Source of the DNA: Plectranthus barbatus
Taxonomy: Eukaryota > Streptophyta > Magnoliopsida > Lamiales > Lamiaceae
Reading direction: 5' to 3'
Length of the DNA stretch: 64,000 nt
NCBI GenBank assembly: GCA_026898455.1
Contig: JAPKLW010000118.1
Span: forward strand, 569,851 to 633,850
Shown here piece by piece: positions 1-11,216 of the stretch. Under the pieces are notes generated by a model, which ran no database searches, had not been told where the DNA came from, and saw only the letters and a list, made by a program, of their open reading frames with translations. The position numbers were made by a program, and so were the translations under genes. Numbering within the stretch: the stretch's first letter is position 1; every line of letters begins with the position of its first letter.

Positions 1-140
1 CGAGAACCACGAGGACGAAAATCATACAATTTAATCCAAAACCATCCATGACATGCATTCAATAATAATAATCATGCAATTCATAGGCAATATTATTTTT
101 CCGATAGAGCCAATTAATTCAACTTAGCTCTGATACCAAT
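1..140 (-). mobile_element. 5' leader and primer-binding site of a truncated copia element
   Basis: Bases 127-138 read gctctgatacca, the reverse complement of the TGGTATCAGAGC primer-binding site used by plant copia elements primed by initiator Met-tRNA. It lies two bases from an LTR starting at 141. The element is therefore on the minus strand and its internal region continues left of the window; only about 126 bases of leader are visible. Confidence 0.8.
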
Positions 141-1606
141 TGAAGGGATTCGTGAACTGAATCACGAAGTCCGTTTGCCAAGTATCGTTAATTGGAATAT
201 CAAAATAAATTGCTATGCCTATGAATGATCCTAGCATGGTCCTATATTATTATGCATAAGAAGGTTTATGCGGAATAACTGGATTGATGAACTCTGAAGA
301 ACGAGTGCGTGGAGATTCCCTTTGATCTTTCCCACGCACAGAGATTTAATTCCTAACAGATTGAGGAAATAAATCTTGTGAAAATAAAACAGTTATTTTT
401 GAAAATCAAGGAGAGAGGGAGAAGAAAAATCCTCCTGATCTGATCTTCTGATCTGTATCCCAACTCCATCTAAAAATCTGGTTAAGATTCTCTATCAGAT
501 CCCTTGCCAGGTTGAGAAGCAGAATTTCCTCCTCGTTCTCAGATCTTAGTCGATCACCACAACTCCCAAAACCTGGTTTACTGTGTGCAACTTATGATCT
601 CTTCTCGTGTGTTGAGATCTGAGGAACTGAGGCCTATTTATAGGAAAATACTGGACTTCTATTAGGCTTGAGTTTCATGGGCCAGACCAGGGACCAGAAT
701 GCAAATAGCAAATAAGGCCTATCAATTAATTAAATTTTCATATTCAACCCAGAATATAATTCATTAATTAATATTGATTCATTCCACCAGAGAATCAATA
801 TTGTCCTACCTATTTATCTACCACGTTTTGAGGTACGGGTTGCATGGGCTCGGTATATCCCCACATTTAAGGTTACAGACATTCGTTAATTAATTTAAGC
901 TTTGACAAGCTATTTAATTAATTAACATCTTATATTCCTGAATCAATCCACTCATACCTTTTCACTTATACTTGAACTTAATCAGCTTGCAGGACTTAGC
1001 ATAACGAACCTTTTTGAGTTGTTCAGGGAATGTCACCATCCTATACTGGATGTGGTTACCTAGCTCCAGTACCGGACAATCATACACAAACTGCTATTAC
1101 CCAAGATACAGATATACAAGCTCAACTAGAGCCTTTCACTGCAACTCAAAGTAATACACAATCCGCATATACTTCTGTACCTTCATATAGGCTTAAGATC
1201 TCATCAAGCCATAGAGATCTAGATTCTTTTATTGTCAGATAAAAGAATCGATCTCGACTTAGGTCCTTATCAATGTGTGCCCCACACCAGCATACCAAGC
1301 CATCCAAGATAAGATGCTTATTACTGCGTATGCAGCAGCCTACACCGACAGTTTATCTTGGAACTGTCTTAGCTGTGATAACTATTTATATCTCGCTAGG
1401 TCAAACAATCCATACGATCTTCCGTGATCTTCTACACACCGTATAATCTCCCTATCGACAAGATAAGAGGATAATTGCATTTGCGACACATGTTTGTTAA
1501 TTCAGACAGGAGATGAACATACAACATTTATGATTCCCAGTATATTAACCAATTGACCTTGTACATAATATACAAATCATAATGCTTTCAGTATATAAAT
1601 CTATCA
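141..1606 (-). repeat. Copia LTR, family A (LTR shared by two internal regions)
   Basis: This LTR of about 1,466 bp starts TG and ends CA on the plus strand. A primer-binding site lies just outside its left end and a polypurine tract just outside its right end, so it acts as the 5' LTR of the element to the left and the 3' LTR of the element to the right. A minus-strand TATA box (CTATAAATAGG core) lies near 632-646, inside a region of alternating 'ttaattaatt' tracts. A near full-length copy in the opposite orientation is the solo LTR at 53,626-55,085. A 70-codon open frame at 1,030-1,242 runs antisense to the LTR and probably is not a gene. Confidence 0.85.
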
Positions 1607-1719
1607 ATCTCCCACTTATACTCAAAGCATAATACAGGTGCTTTCCAGTGTATAACGCGTCTAAACTAATCTAGCTATTACATTAAACATTCTACGTGGA
1701 TAGCTTTGCCCTCAGCCCA

Positions 1720-2818
1720 AGGTTACATACATGCATCTCGTAGACCTTCTGAGGCAGAGCCTTTGTGAATGGATCCGCTAGATTATTTCTTGTATCAATC
1801 TTCTCTACTAGCACATCACCCATTGCTACGATTCTCGTATAATATGGTATTTCCTTTCAATGTGTTTTGTTGCTCTGTGAGTTCGTGGTTACTTTGAATT
1901 AGCCACAGCTTCTGAATTATCAAAGTATATCGTGATTGTCTTGGGCAGCTTAGGAATAACGTCCAACTCCAGAAGGAAGTTTTGAAATCATACTGCTTCT
2001 TTCGAAGCTTCAGAAGCTGCCACGTATTCTGCTTCCATGGTGGAGTCCGCAATGCACTTCTGCTTTGCACTCATCCATGATATGGCCCCACCTCCCAATG
2101 TAAACACATAGCCAGAGGTGGACTTCTTTTCGTCTCGGTCTGCCTCCCCATGGTCCTTCATATGAAATTGCTCGGATAACCACCCCTTTATGCCCAACAA
2201 TACTTCCACATTGTCGCCAAATAGGAGAATATCATCTACATAAAGTGCAAGGAACACCACGCTTCTGCTGACCCATAGACGGTACACGCAACTCTCGTTT
2301 GAGCATTGTGAAAATCCATAGGATTTAATCACTTCATTAAAATGCAGATTCCATGAGCGTGAAGCTTGTTTAAGTCCATACAGCGACTTTCTTAGCTTCC
2401 AGACCAAATGTTCTTTGCCCTTCTGCACATAACCTTCTGGCTGTTGCATATAGATGTCCCTACCTTCTTCAAGGTACCCGTTTAGAAACGCGATTTTGAC
2501 ATCCATCTGCCAGATTTCTAGGTCCTTATGTGCTGCTATGGCTAGGAGTATACGAATGGACTTAAGCATGACTACCGGTGAGAAGGTCTCGTCATAGTCT
2601 ACACCTTCATTCTAACTATAACCCTTCGCCACCAGCCTTGCTTTGAAAGCTGTAATTTTACCATTCACTCGTTTCTTTCTTTTGTATACCCATTTGCACC
2701 CTATGGCTCGACAGCCATCTGGAAAATCAGTTTTCTTGTATACATCCACAGCCGTAATGGATTCTATTTCGGAATCCATGGCGATCAGCCATTTGTCTGC
2801 ATCTTTATCAGATACCAC
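1720..2818 (-). pseudogene. Copia reverse transcriptase-RNase H remnant
   Basis: Minus-strand frames give the copia RT entry (KWVYKRKK, then ARLVAKGYS), the RT core (WQMDVKIAFLNG, then LYGLKQASRSWN) and the catalytic YVDDILLFG. The domain then jumps at about 2,150 from EQFHMKDHG straight to the RNase H segment DRDEKKSTSGYVF, so the RT thumb and connection are deleted. A frame break lies between 2,612 and 2,569, and a TGA at about 1,987-1,989 replaces the tryptophan expected after EASKEAV. RNase H similarity continues past that stop to about 1,720. It cannot make an active polymerase. Confidence 0.9.
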
Positions 2819-3165
2819 CTTGTCATATGTCCGGGATCGGTATTATCCAGTCCATTTTCTGGGATCAAGTCAGAAGACACTCCCACGAACATGTACCTTT
2901 CGGTTTGGTGGATAACCCTCCCACTGCGACAAGGCATCTGAACCGTGTCAGTAGTTGGCACAGTACGCGTTGGTCTCATACCTTGCATTAGTGGCAGTGT
3001 TGGTATATCCTCACCTGTTATAGGTGGATTTACCATTACACTGGGCTTTCCTGATGGAATTTCTTCTTTGTCCTCAAGCTTGTGGAGGACAATTTCACTC
3101 TTGGATCTGTGGTTTCTTACCTTGTCCTTTACTTCCGCATGCGTTCTTACTTGAAGTGACACCAA
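2785..3165 (-). pseudogene. Copia post-integrase linker fragment
   Basis: The minus-strand frame reads a charged linker with SKSEIVLHKLEDKE and a CRSGRVIHQTERYMFVG segment. The same segment precedes RT in the copia elements at 35,875-36,144 and 38,284-38,550. Its 5' end overlaps the 3' end of gag in a different frame, which marks the join left by loss of protease and integrase. Overlap with the RT entry at 2,818 also needs a frame change. Confidence 0.75.
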
Positions 3166-3883
3166 CCCTCTTCATCTCATATGACCTCCTCTCACGTGAT
3201 CTGCGATCAATCATATTCTTCCACACAGTATGGACCACATCTTTCAATGTGCCCAAGCTGTGTTCAAGATCTGATAACTCAGAATCCCATGAAGGTACGA
3301 AAGACTGTTCTGCTATGAGATCAGTAAGCAACTCTTTGAAAGAGTACTCACTTCTCTTAGCTACATCCTTCTTAAAGTCATAGAATGAAAGCGGTAAAGA
3401 GTTCAGGATTATATCGATCTTAGCCCGATTAGAGATACATCCACCTCTACGTGTGAATTGTTTCATGGTGTTATCCACCATCATCACATGCAGTGTCGCC
3501 GAACTGCCATCAACCATTCTCTTACAGACAAGGTCTTTCACGAGATCACAGTTGATAGTTTGTTCCATTTCTCCATACGTGGCCACTAAGTCCATCCAGA
3601 TTGCAACAGAGCTACAATAGCCCATGTACTTGAGCTTTAGTTCTCTAGACAGGTTATCCGAGATTAACTTGTAAGTAAAATCTTCGAATGCCACCCATCT
3701 ATCATAGAACTCCTTCTCACGTCTAGAGACTTTATGGTAACGTGGGGCAAGTGGCATCATAGTAAGAACAAACATGTGTTGCTTAGTCAGGACAATACAC
3801 TCAATGCAGTATCTCCATTCATGGAAGTTTGGACCAGTTAGAGGATTGAGAGCAAGTAAATGATCAACAGTAGACATAGACAT
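3095..3883 (-). pseudogene. Copia gag (UBN2-like) without zinc knuckle
   Basis: A 262-codon minus-strand frame starts near 3,883 and carries the plant copia gag signature LTGPNFHEWR near residue 16, followed by the helical capsid-like region ending IDIILNSLPLSFYDFK. It aligns along its length with the gag at 41,293-42,078. The last 35 residues are basic (KRVGV, then GSKGQGKK). The CCHC zinc knuckle that should follow is missing because of the deletion that joins gag to the post-integrase linker. Gag would form the virus-like particle that packages element RNA. Confidence 0.85.
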
Positions 3884-4006
3884 ATCTGAAACAATAAAGA
3901 ATCTTAAATAAGAACATACATGTAGAACTTCGAAAACAAATGCATTGAAAACCTTTTAATAAATCAAATACAAATGTTTTCCACTAAATGCCCAAGAGTT
4001 CCCACC

Positions 4007-4465
4007 GCAAGCTACACTCGTCGACGTTTACGATGTCACCCTAAACCATAACTGCAGGTTTTAAGCCCCAATCCATTTAAATTCACTACCATGTCAGGAA
4101 GCTTTTGACACTAGAAATTAATAATTAGTGAAAACCTTAGACCAAGCCATCTCTCAAGAACAGGGATGCAATTCTTGCATTATATTCTAAGATGCTTCTA
4201 AGCCATTAACTACAAATTTAACTCCGGCCAGAAGAGACAGTTTAGCATGGCACGTAACCGTACCGCACAACCCTTAAAGCTTTTGTTATCTATAATTTAA
4301 ATCAATCCTAGAATACTTGTGAAAGAGATCTACGCAAGCTACACTCGTAGACGTTTACGCAAAGCCCTCCCACTATTCACATGATTTAAATTGTTTGTCT
4401 AGAAATTCCAACAATCGTACCCATGCACCTATAAGAACAAGCAAGCTACACTCGTAGACGTTTAC
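4007..4465 (-). repeat. Three-copy leader motif with actcgtagacgtttac core
   Basis: Copies at 4,007-4,031, 4,334-4,358 and 4,441-4,465 share 24 of 25 bases; the first has tcgacg where the others have tagacg. The core is close to the perfect 12-base palindrome GTAGACGTCTAC seen in the equivalent leader motif at 42,525-42,662. Conservation in two diverged elements points to a function in RNA (dimerisation, packaging or translation), but that is inference. Confidence 0.7.
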
Positions 4466-5019
4466 TAGAACGAGAGATACACTTACAGCCTAGGACCGCT
4501 TTGTGGAGGTCTATTGATTTTAATTAAAAAATCAGCTTATTATTTTTCTTTTAAAAGGTTTCTTATATGTGCACACATAATTTCTTTGTTATTATATTTT
4601 CCAAATTTTTGCATGTAATTAAACAAGCCTAAAACTTCCCAAAATATAATCCAAAAAAAAAAATTAATCACATAAGCATGCTTGGAAAGCTGTAAATAAT
4701 AAAAGCGATAAATCATGCTTTTCCTATTATCTACACATGATTAATTGCGCACATAATAAATCACATATCATACGAGGACAATTAAGGCAAATGAAAATTC
4801 CTCGTAGCTCCACAAAATAGGAAAAATAAATCATATCTATTACAATTTGAATTTTGAATCTATTTGGATAAATCCAAATATTCTCAAATCTTCTAGGGCC
4901 TCCAAATCTTCAACCACCAAATCTTTTGGGATTTAGGCATTTGTGATCTGATAATTTTCCCTAACCCTAATGCAAAACCTAGGGTTAACACAGGATTGTA
5001 CAAACCACCAAACACACGA

Positions 5020-5235
5020 GCCACTGCGATTGGACAGCAGCTGCCGACGACGACTCATGCCACCGCCCGACCGCCGCTGCGCCCAGCGCCGCCGTACGAG
5101 GCGCACGCCCCGCGCCGCCGGCCGTGCGCTGCCCGCCGTCGTGCGCCCATGCGGCCGCTCCACCGTCCTCCTACGGCCGCATGCGCGCGCGGCCGCCTGC
5201 CGCCCCCATGTGCCGCCGCCCAGTTCATCGGCCTC
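5020..5235. other. GC-rich block in the copia leader
   Basis: This stretch of about 200 bp is rich in gccgcc and cgcgcgg runs and contrasts sharply with the AT-rich surroundings. Open frames exist on both strands, but all are low-complexity Arg/Ala/Pro/Gly strings and none resembles a known domain. A comparable block sits in the same relative place in the outer copia element (about 43,255-43,850). Confidence 0.6.
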
Positions 5236-5523
5236 CGTCTTCATTCTTCGTACTCGACCCGTTCAGATTACAGATTTGAAAAATACAAAATTTACAGAAT
5301 AATCTATTCTATTACAAGTTTTCAAATCTACACTAATCATGGATTTTCTCATGATTTTACAAAATTAATTCAGCCCTACACGGATAAACCACCGCGGGCT
5401 GAATCAAACGGGTTGCCACGAGGAACAAAAACCATCCACAAAACAAAATAAATTCATACATGCATATTTGAATTAATTGTGCACAATAGAGCCATAAATC
5501 AGAAACCTTGCTCTGATACAAAT

Positions 5524-6946
5524 TGTAGGGATTTCATGTGAACCGAATCACAAAATCCAACTAAACCGGATCGATTTATGGATATTGTACACAATTAAAA
5601 TTTACAATAAAACCTAGCATGCTCCATGAATTTAATTCTTAGAATTGTGGATTGAGAAATTACCGTAATTCTGTAGAGTCTGATCCGATCTTTCGTGTTT
5701 GAATATCCAATTCCAATTCAACCACGCGATTCGATTTAAATTGAGAAAATAGAAATTAGAACCCTAATTTCTTGTTCTCCAGATCAGATCTTCAAGGCTG
5801 TGTCCCAATGCTGTTCAGATCTACTATTGGTGAGGATTCCATAGATCTGTGTTGTAGGCCAGAGCAGAAAAATCCATCTCCTCCCCACTACAGGCGCCGC
5901 TCCTCTCTCACTCTGCTCTAGGGTATTGACTGATTTGAATAACCACACAAGTGGCTAGGGTTTCCAAGAGAGAGTGGTCTATTTATAGACCCAGGGTTTT
6001 ATCCCTAATGGGCGGGCTACTGGGCCTTTTTTCAGCATATTTATTTGGGCCAGTCCTGGGACCCAATGCAAATAATAAAGTGGGTCTTTAATTAATTAAT
6101 TCCCATGTCCACGACATAGGACACAATTAATTAATTAATATTAATTCCTTTTTACCACAGAATTAATACTGACCTACCCATTTATTACCACGTTATGAGA
6201 ACGGGCTGCATTTAATTGAGAATCCCCATATTTAAGGTTACCGGACATTCATTAATTAATCGGAGCTTCTGACAAGCTCTAACTACAATTAATTAATATC
6301 TTATTATTCCTGAGTAGTACCACTCAAATCTTATCACTCGTGCCTGAACTTAATCAGCCTGTAGGACTTCGGCACGATGAATGTTATTGAGCTCCTCAGG
6401 GAATTTCCCCATCCTATTACTCGGATATGATTACCTAAACCCAGTCTCAGGCGGTACTATACGAACTGATGTTACCCAAGATGCGGATATATGAGCACGT
6501 TACTCAGGCTCTCCACCATGGCAAGTCAAAGCACTAGTCAACCCGTGCAAACCCCTGAACCTTCGTTAGGTTTTGGACTCAATCAATATCGAGATCTTGT
6601 ATTCGCTGATGTCAGACAGACGAATACATCTTACTGTGGTCCATGAATACGCCACCCCTGCGTACCAGCATGTCAAGTAACCAAGACAGACTACTTATTC
6701 CGACAGTGCCATAGCCATCCGGACAGACGTATCCTCATACGTTGTCTCGGCTGTGATCAGGTTTATGTCTCACTAGGTCAAGTGATCATACTGTCTTGTG
6801 CGATCTACAACACGTCGTATGATCGTCTCTATCGGTGAGACAAGAGGATACCATTGTTACATACATGTAAGATTGTTTGACAGATAGGAGAAATAAACCG
6901 TCGTATATTCATTATAATAAATGCTTTCAGTATACAAAACCCATCA
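5524..6946 (-). repeat. Copia LTR, family B (5' LTR)
   Basis: An LTR of about 1,423 bp, TG to CA, with the primer-binding-site complement gctctgatacaa at 5,510-5,521 just to its left (one base off the canonical site). The near-palindrome ggtctatttatagacc at 5,976-5,991 contains the minus-strand TATA box. Closely related LTRs are at 32,729-34,185 and 36,259-37,527. Its outer end at 6,946 cuts into the leader of a gypsy element. Confidence 0.85.
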
Positions 6947-8536
6947 TCAAGTGCTGGACCCTTCGACCTAGTTCGCATATACTACCTGAAACAGAATACC
7001 AGAAGTGATTAACATAGAAAACAAAATAAAAATGCATAAAAATAAAGTCCAGAGTAGATAGAGCAATATCAGAATTAGTGTCAATTATAAATCTGTGCAA
7101 TCCCCGGCAACGGCGCCAAAAATTTGATAGCGTGTTGAAAAAACATTGTAGCCTCGAAGTACAATCAAGCAATAAAACATAGACATCTTACTACTATCAC
7201 AAATCGGAAAAGAGTTTTGTTTATTTAAACTAGGAAATATTGAGAAACACTATTTAAAAAGACAATTAAAAGTATTTGAGTTTAGAAAATTTGAGAAAAC
7301 TAGGATTCCAGGGCAATCCACTATGAAGAACGATTAAATAATATTTATCCAATTCAATTCCAATTTAATATCCAAAAATATAGGTTAATTTCATATATGT
7401 TATCAGAAATTCTCTCGAATTCTAAACCATAACTTAGATATAAAAGAGCTAGTGACTCCTCTCGGATGCTCAAGAGGACTTTTACTCTTGATAAAAACCT
7501 TAGATTCTACAACCCTTTAATAATTCAAAGTCCTCTCAGATATTCAATTTATCAAATCTAATTACCCTGCATCTAATTGATAACCTAGATCTCTCGGTTC
7601 AAAAATCACCAATTTGAATTACTATCAATAGCCAATATCAAGTAATTAATGAAAGCTCAGGCATACTCAAAATATCAATGGAAAAGAAAAATCAAATTCG
7701 ATAAATAATTGAATAATGTTCAACAAAGTTTCAAAACCCTAGAATCCAGAAAAGACTTAGCCAACCATGCTAAGTTCCATGAATACAAAGAAGAATAGAA
7801 TTAAAAATATGGAAAACATTGAAACCAAAAACCAGCAGTCTTCAATCCCAAGTCCTCAATCTTTGTTCTTTAAAATCTGCTCTGTTCTTGGTTTCTCTAA
7901 CTCTTGATGTGCGAAAATAAGGGTGAAGGAACATTGTTGAGGCTTGGAAGCCTCTATTTATAATTATCTTCTTCAACCCAAAAGGATATGGGATTTGGAT
8001 CAATTTTTGCCCAAAAAGTCACGATCGGTGACCTGTAAAATGACGATGGCAACCGCCGAGTGTGTGCTCAGGTTGCTATCTCTGCACCATGCTAAAATGC
8101 TTGGAAATTGCACGATTGGCGACCGGAATGCATGAACGGCGGCCGCCATTCATGCAGTTTGGTCGCCGTTCATGTACCGAAGGGGAAAATGTGGCTTTAC
8201 GGGGTTGGCGACCCATATGCAGGATCGGTGACCGTTGTTCCTGCAATTTGGGTGGCCGATCACATCGCGAACTGAATTGGAAGTTCTTTTGTCAATCTCT
8301 TCTCACTTTTTCCTCTTCTTGGTGCAACGAAACATCAATTAGCATCATGGTGCTTGATCATATCCTGTAAACGGCTCAATTGCGCGTGAATCCTGCAAAG
8401 ATAACCCAAAATCAAGCCAAACGTAATATTTCTTAAAAGTATATGAATACGACACAAAATTACCACTGAACGACCTAATCTTAGTCAAAAAGCTAGTAGA
8501 TTCACGTTAGTAAATGCACAAAATGAGTGTTTATCA
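6947..8536 (-). mobile_element. Gypsy 5' LTR with tRNA-Asp-type primer-binding site
   Basis: Bases 7,101-7,118 are the reverse complement of TGGCGCCGTTGCCGGGGA, the primer-binding site typical of plant Ty3/gypsy elements primed by Asp-tRNA. The LTR is 7,125-8,536 (about 1,412 bp). On the minus strand it begins TGATAAACACTCATTTTGTG and ends CGCTATCA, with a TATA box opposite 7,951-7,962. Only about 180 bp of leader remains (6,947-7,124) before copia LTR B cuts it off, so no gypsy genes survive here. Confidence 0.8.
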
Positions 8537-8892
8537 AGACACTATGAAACTTGAAAATGTTGAAGTCAAGTTTCGGAACTTGAAACTTGAAATATCCAAA
8601 AAGTTAGTTTATGGAAATTGAGTTTTTGCTGAAGGAAAGCTGAAACTCAAAACTTGAAATTTGGGAATTATAGTTTTCATTTCAGAACTTAAGTGCACGT
8701 GAAAAGCAATGAGATAAAAGGAATCCGAGTATAACTCGAAGTCACATTCTAGATTCCTTAAAGCTTGTCGATCCCAATCATATACGATGAATCTCCCTTT
8801 CCATTTCCTTGGACTGAATTTAGCTTTGACAAGAAGCAAGTGAAAGTACACTGCAAAAAGTGAAAACCAGGTCGCAGAGCAGAGCAGATAGT
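8537..8892. other. No gene seen; aacttgaaa-rich stretch
   Basis: This segment holds scattered repeats of gaacttgaaacttgaaa and no recognisable coding frame. It lies between the outer end of the gypsy LTR and a gypsy pol remnant. Confidence 0.4.
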
Positions 8893-9870
8893 GCAGATGG
8901 AGTTCTGGTTGATGAAGAGTGGCCCTTTCCTAAGAGCATTGGCGATGTTGGGAGCTTTCATGGACTTACTAGCTTTTATAGACGATTTGTGCCACATTTC
9001 AGTAACATTGCAGCCCTATTAACAAAAGTGATTAAAAAGAATGTGGAGTTCAAATGGGGAGAAGAACAAGAGAAAGATTTTGAGTTTTTCAAGTATAAGT
9101 TGACGCATGCCCCGATATTGTCTTCTTCCTAACTTTTCTAAGTCTTTTGCAATTGAATGTGATGCTTTTGGAGGTGGTATTGGTGCTGTGTTGATGCAGG
9201 AAAAGAGACTCGTGGCATACTTTAGTGAGAAGCTTAATGGAGCAACTTTAAATTACCCTGCATACATTAAAGAGTTGTACGCACTTGTGAGAGCCTTAAA
9301 AATGTGGCAGCAGTATTTGTGGGCTAATGAGTTCATCATTCACACCGATCATGAGTCACTGAAGCATTTGAAGGGAAAACACAAGCTGAATAAGAGACAT
9401 GCATGGTGGATGGAGTTTAATGAGACCTTCCCTTACGTTATGAAGTACAAAAAGGTAAGGAGAACTTGGTGGTTGATGCATTGTCTAGGAGGTATATCTT
9501 GATCTCTACTCTAGATTCTAAGTTGCTTAAGTTTGAGTGCATTAAGAATTTTTATGCTTCTAATGGTGATTTTGGTGATATAGGTTGCATGTGAGTCATG
9601 TTCTAGTGGTGAATACATTAGGTATTATGAATAGGACTTGGGAAGAATGTTTGCCTCATGTTGAATAGGACTTTGTCTACTTTGTTAAAGGTTGTGATTA
9701 AGAAGAATATTAAGACTTGGGAAGAATGTTTGCCTCATGTTGAGTTTTCTTATAATCGTACTACTGATTCAGCCACTCAGTTTTAACCTTTTGAGATTGT
9801 GTATGGTTTTAATCCTTTGACTCCTTTGGATTTATCAACATTACCTATTCAAGAGTTTAGTATCCTTGAT
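8893..9870 (+). pseudogene. Ty3/gypsy RT-RNase H-integrase remnant
   Basis: Plus-strand frames show the end of a gypsy reverse transcriptase (VGSFHGLTSFYRRFVPHFS), then RNase H from about 9,125 (FAIECDAFGGGIGAVLMQE, then FIIHTDHESLKHL). A frameshift separates them near 9,110-9,130. After a broken stretch near 9,500-9,690, integrase C-terminal sequence appears (HVEFSYNRTTDSATQF, a stop, then PFEIVYGFNPLTPLDL) at about 9,735-9,870. An internal duplication repeats the phrase 'gacttgggaagaatgtttg' near 9,640 and 9,715. The fit is to the chromovirus group, but the copy is heavily decayed. Confidence 0.85.
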
Positions 9871-9889
9871 GGGCAGAAAAGCTCTAAAA

Positions 9890-10151
9890 AATTCTAGGGT
9901 TTTACAATAGAATTTTAAATTTGACTTATCAATCGAAATTATGCATACATTTATGGAGTCTTCAATCATATCCATCAATGTTGGATCAATTTGTTCCTTG
10001 GATCGTTGGAGATTTAATTTGGACTACGGTACTTGAAGGTTTTCAAATCCTAATATGTTGGATTTTTCCCTTGTTTCAGTTTATCCCATTTCTGCGTGTG
10101 CCCTATCAATCGAGTTCATTTGTTGCAATTTTAACAGCAAGGATCATATCA
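9890..10151 (+). repeat. 3' part of a gypsy LTR
   Basis: The segment matches the second half of the gypsy LTR at 14,317-15,038: shared phrases include gttggatcaatttg, gactacggtacttgaagg and the terminal gatcatatca. It directly follows the integrase remnant, as expected for a 3' LTR, but the first half of the LTR is missing. Confidence 0.65.
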
Positions 10152-10435
10152 TCGTGCCATGATCAAAACCTATCAACCCACAATGAGGAGTGATCAACCC
10201 TCGATCAATACACATGTGTACTAAATTAGCATATAACAATAAATGTTATATGACAATGTATACTTGCCATCAATAGATTATGAGAGAAAGGTGGGGAGGA
10301 CACACATACATAGGGAGAACACACAAACATAGAGAAATCGACATACCAAGAGAAAACACACAATAGTTCATTCATATTTTGTTGAATTTTGCCTTCAATA
10401 CAAGCTGTCTTTTTCTTTCTTTCTTTCACTCATTA
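10152..10435. other. No gene seen
   Basis: AT-rich DNA with a ctttctttctttc run at the right end. No coding frame or element boundary can be supported. Confidence 0.4.
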
Positions 10436-10640
10436 CTACAACACAAATATGAACTACAAAAAAAAAAAGTGAACAATAACACTTAAAAGACAACACTTTT
10501 AATTAAAAAATGTTTTCGAATACTAAAAAAGTATTGTCTTTTGGCTTGAAAATACGCTAATAAACAATAGTTTTACATTAGTGTTGTTGTATATGTGTTT
10601 TCTATTTATCGAAAAGACAACAATTATATTTTATGTTGTT
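10436..10640. mobile_element. CACTA-like end (left) with subterminal repeats
   Basis: Starts ttactacaacacaaat and contains several aaaagacaacn and attgtctttt motifs in both orientations, the usual look of an En/Spm (CACTA) subterminal region. The reverse complement of the end at 15,598 reads ttactataagaaaaatag and carries the same motif cluster. The terminal bases are not exactly CACTA and no clear 3-bp duplication was found, so this is a decayed candidate. Confidence 0.45.
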
Positions 10641-10880
10641 GTTATTCTATTTTTCTTAATTTTAATTATTTTCCTACAGTTTAATTAGTTAATTGTCTAA
10701 TTATATTTCTTTATTAATTTAATTAATTTATATTTCATTATTTAATGTCATTATTTTATTATTCTATTTTTAATCTATAATGTAAACTTACACTATAATA
10801 GAAGAAACAATCTAAAACCCTTCGCAACCCTCATGCACAATTTCATCCGCCCCAATTCATCTCAAGCCTCCGTCTACCAC

Positions 10881-11216
10881 CGTCACGCGACAATTGGTTG
10901 GTTGGACTTCTGGTTCGATACAGAAGAAGACAAGAATTCTATTCTGAACAAGGGAATTAAGCATGTGTTTGGTATTCCCTTGATTTTGTGTAATATGCCG
11001 CCGAACTTCAGATTTGAATCTTCGCCGGATCTCAAACTTTGAACTTGGTTGTTCCTCCCTCTTTACCTGTGGACTCAATCTGGAATTTCTAAGATTGACT
11101 CCTTTTTTGGTGAGGCGATTGAGGTGGATGCCCGCACTCTAAAGACCGAGGTGATTGATGGGCCTAGAGTCCTTGTTTTGGTGGATCCTTCCAAGCGGCC
11201 AGCGGACTAGGTATCA
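10881..11216 (+). pseudogene. DUF4283-type fragment (LINE ORF1 or zinc-knuckle protein)
   Basis: Two plus-strand frames joined by a frameshift near 11,040 read WLDFWFDTEEDKNSILNKG, then a PLILCNMPPNF segment, then LYLWTQSGISKIDSFFGEAI with VDARTLKTEVIDGPRVLVLV. This order (a WF-F segment, an L-W-P segment, then LxLWxxxGLSKI and a VDxxT segment) is that of the plant DUF4283 domain, found in LINE ORF1 proteins and related RNA-binding proteins. There is no reverse transcriptase nearby. It may have been carried here inside the CACTA-like element. Confidence 0.55.

Larger units (their letters stand above)
3884..5509 (-). other. Long copia 5' leader between primer-binding site and gag
   Basis: About 1.6 kb separate the primer-binding site from gag. 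No convincing coding frame is present. The leader holds three copies of a 25-nt motif (4,007-4,031; 4,334-4,358; 4,441-4,465) and a GC-rich block (about 5,020-5,235). It is laid out like the 2-kb leader of the copia element at 42,079-44,107, including an aacccttaaagcttttgttatct-like stretch before the motif repeats, so the two leaders are homologous. Confidence 0.6.
1607..5521 (-). mobile_element. Internal region of a deleted Ty1/copia retrotransposon
   Basis: In minus-strand order this contains a primer-binding site (5,510-5,521), a long leader (5,509-3,884), gag (3,883-3,095), a post-integrase linker and reverse transcriptase (about 3,165-1,988), RNase H remnants to about 1,720, and a polypurine tract (AGTATAAGTGGGAGAT at 1,622-1,607). 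The zinc knuckle, protease and integrase are missing: gag runs straight into the linker that normally follows integrase. The copy is therefore non-autonomous and broken. Its left LTR is family A while its right LTR is family B, so it is either recombinant or assembled from two elements. Confidence 0.85.

Noticed and set aside
4933..5451. Arg/Ala/Pro-rich open frames on both strands
   Set aside because: They arise from the GC-rich block in the copia leader; no domain, and strong frames on both strands at once.
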